13,707 nucleotides of DNA from the NCBI GenBank assembly GCA_027382625.1, contig JAJKFJ010021478.1, forward strand, positions 1 to 13,707, read 5' to 3'. Both the position numbers and the translations under genes were made by a program. Below the pieces are notes generated by a model. That model worked only from the letters and a program-made list of their open reading frames with translations. It searched no databases and had not been told where the DNA came from. Shown here piece after piece: positions 7,550 to 13,707 of the stretch. Within the stretch, counting starts at the first letter, position 1. Every line of letters begins with the position of its first letter. Origin of the DNA: Tetmemena sp. SeJ-2015 (taxonomy: Eukaryota > Ciliophora > Spirotrichea > Sporadotrichida > Oxytrichidae).

Positions 7550-9419
7550 GATGATGCCGTCTCTGCCTCCTGTTGTGACAAGAAAAGGAGCAAGTACACT
7601 TCTGTTCCAACTTAGGCTAGAGGGGTATGCAGAGTGCCCTTTCAAAGTTCTCAACAATTTTTGTGCATTTACGTCCCAGATTTACACATCATTAGTAGAC
7701 ACTCCCACTGCAACAGCTTCACCAGTTCTATCAAAGTTCAATGAACTTATGAAAGAATGAGATGGGATAGATAACAAATGCTCTATGTTTTTTAAAAAAT
7801 ACAGATCAAGTTTATTTACAATGCTTGTGCTTGCTAGAGTCCTCTTCAGTGTCTACTAAAAAGATATCACTTATCGCAGCAATGGCTAATAAAGATTTCT
7901 CTTAGTAAGGGTTGCTTTAAGGAGCCCAGTCCAGAAAGTGATTTTCAAAAGCCTGATATTTGTAAGGGATGCTCACCATTTTGTAAGCTGACTCTGGTAG
8001 CTTAAACATTCGCTTTCTGGGCTTGAATTTAATTTAACTCCCATCACCTGTAGTGCTATCAGTATTTTTATTAGAATTTGCGATATCTTTGTTTCGAGAA
8101 TTCTAAGAGAAGGTTCTTTAGGTTATCAGGATCTGCGATTGCAAGCCTTGGTTATTTAAGAAGAGTTAATAGCCCTACTCGTCTTGAATGGATGAAGCAT
8201 ATTCTTATGTGTTCTGTTTTCTCTAACGAGAAAAGTTGAGAAATCTTTAAGGTATGACAGATGGATCTAATCCGTCTGGTAGCAAGGAGTCAAGGTCTTA
8301 ATTTGTGTCTAAGAGGATTTACTGGCTCAGAGAGTGATGAAGCGTGTGGCCATGCTAGCTTAAATTTATTCTCGCTATCATTAAACATATGAAATTGTTT
8401 GCTTTGGGAATGATGAGTTTAGACTGCTTGATTGGCTATCAGAGCTTAAAACTAGCGCTAATCCGCATTTAATATCATCAAATATATAATACAGATATCA
8501 CATCATCTAACTCTACGATAGGATCCTCTTAGGCTTTTGCCTTTGTTTCCTTTGTCTCTTCATAGTCTGCGTGCTCCATGAGTATGTCTTGAAAGTTTTC
8601 TTGAGTTGCATGAAGTTCTCTCACTGGAATAAATCTATCCCCTATTCTTTGACTTTGCGGGAAACTGGGCTACACACTTTCCATTCTTTAGCCAACTTAG
8701 CCTTATTTATTCTAGGTGAGCTGATCATACTTGAGCTTAGAATCATCTGATCTTAATAAATTAAGAAAATTAATTTGACTAAGACTTCAATCTTTTGAAA
8801 TCGTTTTCTTGATTAAACTGAAGTTAGAGTTACCTGCTTTATTATAAATCATGAATAAATACTCCATAGTTAAAAAATAATTCAGCATCATCTTGACAAA
8901 AGAAATCATGCACGCCAGCTTTATATTCAGACTTAGGTGTGCCCATAGTGCTCAGCTCTTAAAACTTAGAGTTGAAATTACCTTAATTCTAATTTTAAAA
9001 CTCATTGTTGTTCAGAAACTCTCTTTAATTTGCATTCATGGCTTTGCTATTTATTCTTTGCTCAGGTTAGTTGAAAAACTATTCAAAACTTGCTTGATGG
9101 ACTTCTTGCCTCTCTTGAAATACCTATTTGAAAGGGTTGTTTTGAGAAAAGCTATTTTGGAAATTTGGGTTGCTGTTTTCAGTATTCTTTTATTCAAAAG
9201 TTGGCGCCCTAAAGAGAAAATTATTCAATAAAAGTATGAGTGTTATTACTATTTAGTCTAGAGATTGCTCTATTAAAAGGGGTTTGTATTCTACTGTGAG
9301 TGATTTCCATCATTAGTTGGCTAATGTTGCTTAGACACAAACATAAAGGGATTTCTCATCGCCTATTTGGACTTAGAAACTCCTTTTTGAGTTTACGAAA
9401 GTTGAATCTACCCATTCAT
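7541..9419 (-). CDS. Cdc20/Fizzy-related (Cdh1-like) APC/C activator, scrambled segment 1 (N-terminal half)
   Basis: Fizzy-family proteins bind the anaphase-promoting complex and recruit substrates. The frame starts MNGQIQLSQTQKGVSKSKQ at 9417-9419 and has a long Gln/Asn-rich N-terminus. The diagnostic C-box GDRFIPVREL falls at about residue 238 (8624-8638), much later than in animal or yeast relatives. The Arg/Lys stretch PRKRMFKLPESAY follows, then the propeller begins: FLDWAPQSNPYQ, EAVAVGVSTNDVQIWDVNAQ and LLRTLKGHSA, ending at TTGGRDGIIFNH. Five GT-AG introns (28-44 nt) remove every frame break. The segment stops in the middle of a WD repeat at pointer ATGATTGAA; the rest of the propeller is at 9573-10889. 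The full protein is about 976 residues, roughly twice the usual length. Cdc20 versus Cdh1 cannot be decided here. Confidence 0.92.
7783..7819 (-). other. Intron, 37 nt
   Basis: GTAAATAAAC...AACATAG on the minus strand. Splicing joins SSKHKH to QHLLSIPSHSFISSLNFD; read-through gives TGA. Confidence 0.75.
8359..8386 (-). other. Intron, 28 nt
   Basis: GTTTAATG...AATTTAAG on the minus strand. It connects the QSKQFHI frame with LLDTNQDLDSLLPDG; without it the frame ends in TGA. Confidence 0.55.
8458..8501 (-). other. Intron, 44 nt
   Basis: GTGATATCTG...GGATTAG on the minus strand joins EDPIVELDD to RQFQALIANQ in phase 0 and skips a TGA. Confidence 0.65.
8752..8779 (-). other. Intron, 28 nt
   Basis: GTCAAATTAA...TTATTAAG on the minus strand joins DFKRLKSQ to SDDSKLKYDQ, entering the C-box frame. 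A 34 nt version starting at an upstream GT also keeps the frame. Confidence 0.65.
9209..9249 (-). other. Intron, 41 nt
   Basis: GTAATAACAC...CTCTTTAG on the minus strand joins SNLQTKQ to APTFEQKNTEN; read-through gives TGA. Confidence 0.7.
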
Positions 9420-9572
9420 TTTGAATTTAAATTTTGCAAATTTATAAAATAAGAGTATTAATCTGATAAAGAATGTATTCGACAATATTAATTATGAAAT
9501 ATGCAAATTTATTATAGTCAATAGCTGATTCAATTAGTCATCTCAGAGAATGTTATGAACTAAGACCACTCT
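9420..9572. other. Joint between the 3' end of Fizzy segment 2 and the 5' start of segment 1
   Basis: These 153 bp must hold the 3' flank of the gene (right side) and its 5' flank (left side) back to back, and so both macronuclear telomere-addition sites or overlapping versions of them. A TGCAAATTTAT motif occurs twice, near 9435 and 9500. No gene is present. Confidence 0.55.
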
Positions 9573-10889
9573 TCAGGCAATTTTAATTAATTAAATCCTC
9601 CTCTGCTTTTTCTATCCTTAGACGCTCATTTAATATAATTAGAAATCGAAATTATTATGGAATATGAACTCAACAAAATCTTTATTCACTTTACTATCAT
9701 TTTCTTCATCAAGAATAAGGGAATAATAAACTATTTTAAATTTGCAATTAAGAAGACTATCGAGATCTATGACTACTTTTGAGTTAAATTTGGTCTCTTA
9801 AAGACTTAGACTCCTCTGCATTAGAGCCTTATCTTGCTTTTGAAGTTAATTTTTACGAATAACCTAGCTAGCAGTCAATCCTTTGCTTAATCCCTTCTCG
9901 CTAAGAGGCTTAGATGTATTGGCTCCTCCATTAGTTTGCTAAGACTAATTTTATTAAGCTCCTTGTGATATTATTTGAGGAGTAAATTATTCTTCCTCTC
10001 TTAATGTCCTTTCCTCTAAATTAATTAATGTATAAAGAATAACATTAAAGAATAAGATATTTGTAAATCAGCAAACTTCTCAAAGATTTTATATACTTTG
10101 AGGCTACCTGCCTCCATAGTCACCACTTTAGATCCATCTGGGCTAATTGAACTCTCCAGAACGCGAGATTAGTGATCAAACCATTCATGAACCTTAGTGA
10201 ACCAAATCTTTTAAATCGCCTTCTAAGGCAGTTGCAGCTTTTGCTTTTCCTTAAACTTCAAGTTCCTCGTTCTTTAAAGTTAAAGTTGAAGCTGCATCTC
10301 AGCCGATTAGGAGTATTTATTCAGCTACCAAAGCTTCACGGCGCACTCAGGATAGTCATGAGTTGTAATTATCTCCTCGCAGTAAGTGTTTTAAATGGAG
10401 TCCATTAGTAAACCTCGATTAGACTTTAACTTTGACTTGCGCCAGACTAGTGAAGTGATAGAGGCAGCACAGCGAATAGAATGAACTGGCTGATTAAGTT
10501 GCTCTTTGGGACGCTTAAAATCCCAGAGTCTGAGGTTATTGTCGTCTAAGCCGCCTCCTGTCGCAAGAAAGCCTTCTTGAGTGGGCGCCCAGCCCATAGC
10601 TTTAACTGGAGATGTGAAGCACTCTTTTTGAAACAGCAGAGCTGAAGTTTTACTTGGATACATTACCATATCGCTCAACCTAAAAACATAAGTATTCAAT
10701 ATAATGAGTCCTCCATACTCCAAGGGCGTGATCTTAAGTACTGCCTGAAGCAAGGTACAAGCTGTTTCCATCAGACTGCTGCATCATTTCATGGGATCTG
10801 TTTGAAGACCATTCAAGCCCGCTGATGCAGCCACGATGATCGTCTATCATATTTATTTTTGACTTCTTTGCTCGGACATCATGATTGAA
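9573..10889 (-). CDS. Cdc20/Fizzy-related APC/C activator, scrambled segment 2 (C-terminal half)
   Basis: This segment starts at FNHDVRAKKSK and carries the remaining WD repeats: DDHRGCISGLEWSS, LYLASGSTQDHALGVWR, TSPVKAMGWAPTQEGFLATG, LRLWDF, the EEIITTHDYPECAVKLWQL strand (family THGYSxNQIxLWxYP) and SRVLESSISPDGSKVV with LKVYKIFEKF. A Lys/Gln-rich loop is inserted before the last repeat. A long Gln-rich tail runs to TGA at 9573-9575. The canonical C-terminal Ile-Arg tail that docks on the APC/C is absent; this end reads KIA. Two small IESs interrupt it (10679-10709 and 10017-10063). On the minus strand this half comes before the N-terminal half, so the gene is scrambled. The last roughly 70 codons are AT-rich and less certain. 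Confidence 0.9.
10017..10063. other. IES, 47 bp, pointer TAAAT
   Basis: TAAAT is at 10017-10021 and 10064-10068. Removal joins EKFADL to EERTLREEEQFTPQ in frame; the alternative frame runs into TGA. Confidence 0.65.
10679..10709. other. IES, 31 bp, pointer CCT
   Basis: CCT is at 10679-10681 and 10710-10712. Removal joins HALGVWR to LSDMVMYPSK, linking two WD strands. A GT-AG intron does not keep the frame. The pointer is only 3 bp. Confidence 0.6.
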
Positions 10890-11004
10890 AACTGTAATAA
10901 ACTTTTAAAGTATAATTAAGGATATAAGTAGAAAATTTATCTAAATCCATGTGTCTAATATTCGAATTATACTTTAAAACTTATGAAATTAAGATCCCCC
11001 CTCT
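10890..11004. other. 115 bp spacer between the Fizzy and CBM48-like genes
   Basis: Short AT-rich stretch between the internal pointer end of the Fizzy gene and the TGA of the next gene. It should contain that gene's 3' flank and its telomere-addition site. Confidence 0.5.
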
Positions 11005-13146
11005 TCAAACATTCTAAGGTCTTGCGCTTGGAATACTCATTACATCGCTTAATTTTTCATCGGCAAACTTTTCCATTGAGAGCTGTCTCTCTAATATAGT
11101 AGTCACAGCAGCGAGTTGAGGATTGAGAACTACCTCATAGACTACATTCTATTTCTGGTAATCAAGATAAGTGAAGGCCTTATTAAATCTGACTATCTTG
11201 AACAGCTTAGTCAACAAGGCGTCTAACTTGCATTTAAAACGCTATTTAACTAACTTACTTAATGAATTTATGAATCACTTGAGGTGGAGGGGTTCATTTT
11301 GCATTCCTTCATGGTCCTTGAATATTTCAAATGCAATTCTGCCCAGGAATTCCAAGAACTCTATAAAACCCATCCTATTAGGGAAGCTAGGATCCTTCAC
11401 TATGTCAAAGTGAGTCATCTTTGAAAGAGCAAACTGCTTCACTACTTGCTTGTCCAGGAATCTCAATTCAGCCTTGGCATTTATCAACTCTATCGCGTCC
11501 TTATAAGTCAGATATCTCTTCTATCCATGCACAAACAAACCAAATAACTTCTTCAGGCCAGCTTCGTTTCTCACCAATAGCTCGTTCACAAAGAAAGTAA
11601 AAAAGAATAAAATAAGATATCATAATTTCGTATAATCAAAGTGTAGAGGTGGGTTCTTCTGAAAGAGAGGGAGTCAGTTTCCTCTATATTCGGATACAAA
11701 TTTTCTTCAAGGAATTTCTAAAGTGCTTAAGTAAGAGTTTTAGAGAAATAAGTTAACTCCAACATAATATTTTGTTTGCACTATGGCAGGCTTCTTATAC
11801 TTTTCATTCGCCAGTCTGACTAGAATTTCTAAAAACTCGTATCTTAAATTAAATCAATATAATTTATGAAGTTATAATCAATATTTTCAATCTGCAAAGA
11901 TCTCTGTCCGCTTACTGTTGGTTATTTAGAACGACGTTAGTGGCTATGTATATCGTATCTATGATGGAGAGATTGACATTCTTATCGACCACCTTGCATT
12001 TGTTGCAGAATATGGTGAAGTCATTCCACGATATGATGGGGTACTCAGAGGTAGTAATGAGAGTGAGGAAGATATTCCTCAGTCTGTTATAGTTCTCCCA
12101 CAAAAGCTCTTTCACGCTCAGTAACTCCTGATCGTTGTTCTTTACTATGCGAGATACTTTGGTATTTGAGAAGTCAAGTTCAAACATCCTCCTTATTGTA
12201 TCCTCATCATCCTCTTTGAAGCCTCTGAAGATACTCTTGTCCTTAGCGAATTTGTAATTGGGATCAAGTGCATCTTTGGTTCTGGGTTGCACCTCCGATA
12301 TTGCCCACTCTCTCTTCTTTACCATGATTTCATTCATATAGAGATTGGTGCCTTTAAAGCGGCGAACTGCAAACTTGTCCGAGAGAGCATAGTACTTACC
12401 CGCTTTGATAAAGTAGAAGAAATGCTTGCCAGAAGGAAGAAAGTTCGTGTACTTGAAAAGGTTTTCTATCTTGACTTTCTCCTTCTCATAGAGCTGCTCT
12501 TCTTCTTTCTCAAGCGTCTTGTATATCTCATTCTTAAATAAGCTTAGTGATAATTGAAAATGCATTATTTCTAGTTGTTAGCACCTGAGAGTCCCTCTGA
12601 TTCTGAAACTCCTTTGGCTCTGCTCTTAACTTGCTAGTGCTTTTTCTTGAATTTATCTGGGATGTCCACTGCTAGAAGAGTCTTCTAGTCCTTAAGAATC
12701 TTTTCCCTTTTGCTCTTCTCATCCCTCAGTAAAATCTTTTTCTTGACTGTGATGTCCATCTTCATCGGGAACCAATGATTGAAGCTGGCAACTAAGTACA
12801 CATCATCAGTATCGGGTATGCTTTCCAAGTTAAAAATCAGATCTTAATTAATGATTAAGCGATTATAATGATTTGAAGATCTTGATTCATCTTGAGTATT
12901 TCGTTTTTGGTTCTCTTCCTTGGCGTTCTTTTTTGGGATGGTGTGACTTCAGGGTCTACATTTAGGAGATCATCAAACTTTCTGAGGTTAGTATTTATGT
13001 GCAGATTTGAGGGACTATTTTTCCTGGAGTTGACTGCTGCTCCTGTGTTTGCATTTGTAGAAGCTATGTCTATTTTATTGGGAACACTTAAGTCCCCTTT
13101 CTCTAAGCTGCTGTCATCCTAGAGACTCTTGTTAGTCTTCTCTAGT
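11005..13146 (-). CDS. Conserved protist protein with AMPK/CBM48-like domain, 5' end cut by TBE
   Basis: The frame is open from the TBE junction (first codon at 13145) to TGA at 11005-11007, giving at least 629 residues once six IESs are removed. After a Ser/Asn-rich start, an E-set fold like the glycogen-binding domain of AMPK-beta is visible: DTDDVYLVASFNHWFPMKM and later LPSGKHFFYFIKAGKYYALS. Next comes a highly patterned region (RRFKGTNLYMNEIMVKKR, YPIISWNDFTIFCNKCK, YEFLEILVRLANEKY). A repeat-like unit follows (NELLVRNEAGLKKLFGLF, GFIEFLEFLGRIAFEIF) that resembles paired EF-hand-type helices without clear calcium loops. I think this is a family widespread in ciliates and other protists but cannot name it. 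No start codon is present; the N-terminus should lie beyond the TBE. Gene order is linear here, unlike the two neighbours. Confidence 0.8.
11226..11276. other. IES, 51 bp, pointer ACTTG
   Basis: ACTTG is at 11226-11230 and 11277-11281. The 51 bp preserve frame but contain an in-frame TGA. Removal joins NEPLHLK to LDALLTKLFKIVRF. Confidence 0.75.
11594..11637. other. IES, 44 bp, pointer AAAGT
   Basis: AAAGT is at 11594-11598 and 11638-11642. Removal joins RRTHLYT to FFVNELLVRNEAG and corrects a frame change. Confidence 0.72.
11739..11769. other. IES, 31 bp, pointer TTT
   Basis: Removing 31 bp between TTT at 11739-11741 and 11770-11772 joins KKPAIVQTK to TLTQALQKFLEENLYP. The frame change is certain, but the exact pointer in this homopolymer is not. 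Confidence 0.5.
11841..11889. other. IES, 49 bp, pointer ATCT
   Basis: ATCT is at 11841-11844 and 11890-11893. Removal joins QADRDLCR to YEFLEILVRLANEK in frame. Confidence 0.75.
12531..12568. other. IES, 38 bp, pointer TTCT
   Basis: TTCT is at 12531-12534 and 12569-12572. Removal joins GLSGANNQ to NEIYKTLEKEEEQ in frame. Confidence 0.68.
12839..12876. other. IES, 38 bp, pointer AGATCTT
   Basis: AGATCTT is at 12839-12845 and 12877-12883. Removal joins NEILKMNQD to LIFNLESIPDTDD in frame and removes a TGA. Confidence 0.78.
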
Positions 13147-13224
13147 CAAAACCCCAAAACCCCATAATATGATAAGAAAGTGAAAATAAATTGTGTATAA
13201 TTAATTTCTTTATTAATACTTATA
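13147..13224. repeat. TBE terminal inverted repeat with intact telomeric tip
   Basis: 17 bp of C4A4 sequence (13147-13163) plus the unique terminal part starting ATAATATGATAAGAAAG. The 78 bp length is taken from the known TBE repeat size. The intact tip contrasts with the two corroded copies on the left and suggests a younger insertion. Confidence 0.85.
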
Positions 13225-13225
13225 A

Positions 13226-13707
13226 TCATGCTAAATTTTAACCCTAAACAGGCAATCTAAAGTCTTCTAGGAAGGTGACCTTGACGTCTGTCTCATATTC
13301 TCTGAATTTTATACCTTTAAGTGCTTCCTCTATCTCAGATAACTGAGTGTTAGGTTTCATAGGTTGCTTGATTATTACTCTCTAACTTTTTCAAAGGTTC
13401 TGATACCTTGTCTATCTTACAATGTCTTGTTGCGAATTATATATTGCATCATCTTCACTTTCACACTAGTAGTATTCCTCTGGTTTCATATCGCATTCAA
13501 GTATGATTGCAACTATAGACAAAAAAAATGTCCCACTGCACTGAACCGTTGAGCCAAGTCTGTCTCTATGGGAAGTAGCCTGCAGTTCCTTGCACCGATG
13601 CTTCCTCAATGTTTTCTCTTCTTACAACTCTGTTGAAGTCTATGACAGTTGCTCTGACTGGTTCAAAGTTTATCATGATGTTCTCTGGCTTGAAATCTTG
13701 TGCAAAC
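13226..13707 (-). pseudogene. TBE kinase ORF (3' part), frameshifted and with an internal stop
   Basis: The minus-strand frame enters at FAQDFKPENIMI, the kinase catalytic loop (family HRDLKPEN, catalytic Asp kept). It continues to TVIDFNRVV at the DFG position, where Gly is Asn, then GTAGYFP and WLNGSVQWDIF. At an A8 run (13521-13528 on plus) the frame slips by one base before SIVAIILECDMKPEEYY. An in-frame TGA follows at 13391-13393, after which the same frame reads KQPMKPNTQLSEIEEALKG and ends at TGA 13226-13228, two bases inside the terminal repeat. This fits the C-terminus of the TBE zinc-finger/kinase protein. Whether the breaks are decay or sequence errors cannot be told here. Confidence 0.75.

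Larger units (their letters stand above)
13147..13707. mobile_element. TBE-type transposon, left end (element continues beyond the window)
   Basis: The end opens with CAAAACCCCAAAACCCC, two C4A4 telomere units, followed by a subterminal repeat shared with the two decayed copies at 24-106 and 2659-2736. The three bases before it are AGT (13144-13146), matching the ANT target known for TBEs. TBEs are cut-and-paste elements with three ORFs (transposase, a 22 kDa protein, and a zinc-finger/kinase protein) that are removed from the somatic genome. The open frame of the neighbouring gene runs right up to this boundary, so the element behaves as a large IES in that gene. Confidence 0.9.

Noticed and set aside
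8893..9231. Plus-strand 112-codon standard-code ORF
   Set aside because: It is the antisense of the Fizzy N-terminal region, whose Gln-rich minus-strand frame with TAA/TAG as Gln is continuous with the C-box.
3121..10400. Many apparent stop codons suggesting pseudogenes
   Set aside because: They are TAA/TAG, which fall at Gln positions; TGA appears only at gene ends, in introns or in IESs.
10172..10408. Plus-strand Leu-rich ORF
   Set aside because: Antisense of the Lys/Gln-rich loop in the Fizzy C-terminal half; Leu arises from complementing Lys/Gln codons.
12287..12541. Plus-strand 84-codon ORF
   Set aside because: Antisense of the well-conserved CBM48-like protein.
1..13707. tRNA, rRNA, CRISPR array or bacterial operon signals
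   Set aside because: None seen; the genetic code, introns and pointers indicate a ciliate nucleus.

Overview
The window is germline (micronuclear) DNA of a spirotrich ciliate, most likely an oxytrichid such as Oxytricha/Sterkiella. Four things point there. The reading frames only make sense when TAA and TAG are read as glutamine and TGA is the only stop. Coding blocks are cut by short AT-rich inserts flanked by 3-10 bp direct repeats, the pattern of MDSs (macronuclear-destined segments), IESs (internal eliminated sequences) and pointers. Two genes have their segments in the wrong order. A TBE (telomere-bearing element) transposon end with an intact C4A4 telomeric tip lies at 13147. Standard-code ORFs are short here because this code and the IESs break them.

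Layout. 24-106: decayed TBE terminal repeat whose element lies left of the window. 438-1495: plus-strand coding blocks of an unrecognised gene, split by two IES-like inserts. 2377-2591: minus-strand C2H2 finger-like fragment just inside a second decayed TBE terminal repeat (2659-2736). 2982-7195: scrambled minus-strand gene for a zinc-ribbon plus von Willebrand A (VWA) protein. Its segments lie 3-1-2 along the plus strand and are joined on paper by pointers AAAGACTCA and GTTGTTGAAA. 7541-10889: scrambled minus-strand gene for a Cdc20/Fizzy-related (Cdh1-like) WD40 activator of the anaphase-promoting complex. Its N-terminal half (7541-9419) and C-terminal half (9573-10889) are swapped relative to transcription and linked by pointer ATGATTGAA. 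11005-13146: 3' part of a non-scrambled minus-strand gene with an AMPK/CBM48-like fold followed by a conserved protist region, cut by six IESs of 31-51 bp. 13147-13707: a TBE end interrupting that gene, carrying the 3' part of a degenerate kinase ORF.

Paper descrambling gives consistent results. With pointers kept once and IESs and introns removed, the VWA gene totals 2826 nt (942 codons including stop), the Fizzy gene 2931 nt (977 codons), and the third gene is open in one frame from the TBE junction to its TGA. Frame changes and in-frame TGAs inside these genes all fall in proposed IESs or introns. The boundaries were worked out by eye from this sequence alone; no macronuclear sequence was available to confirm them.
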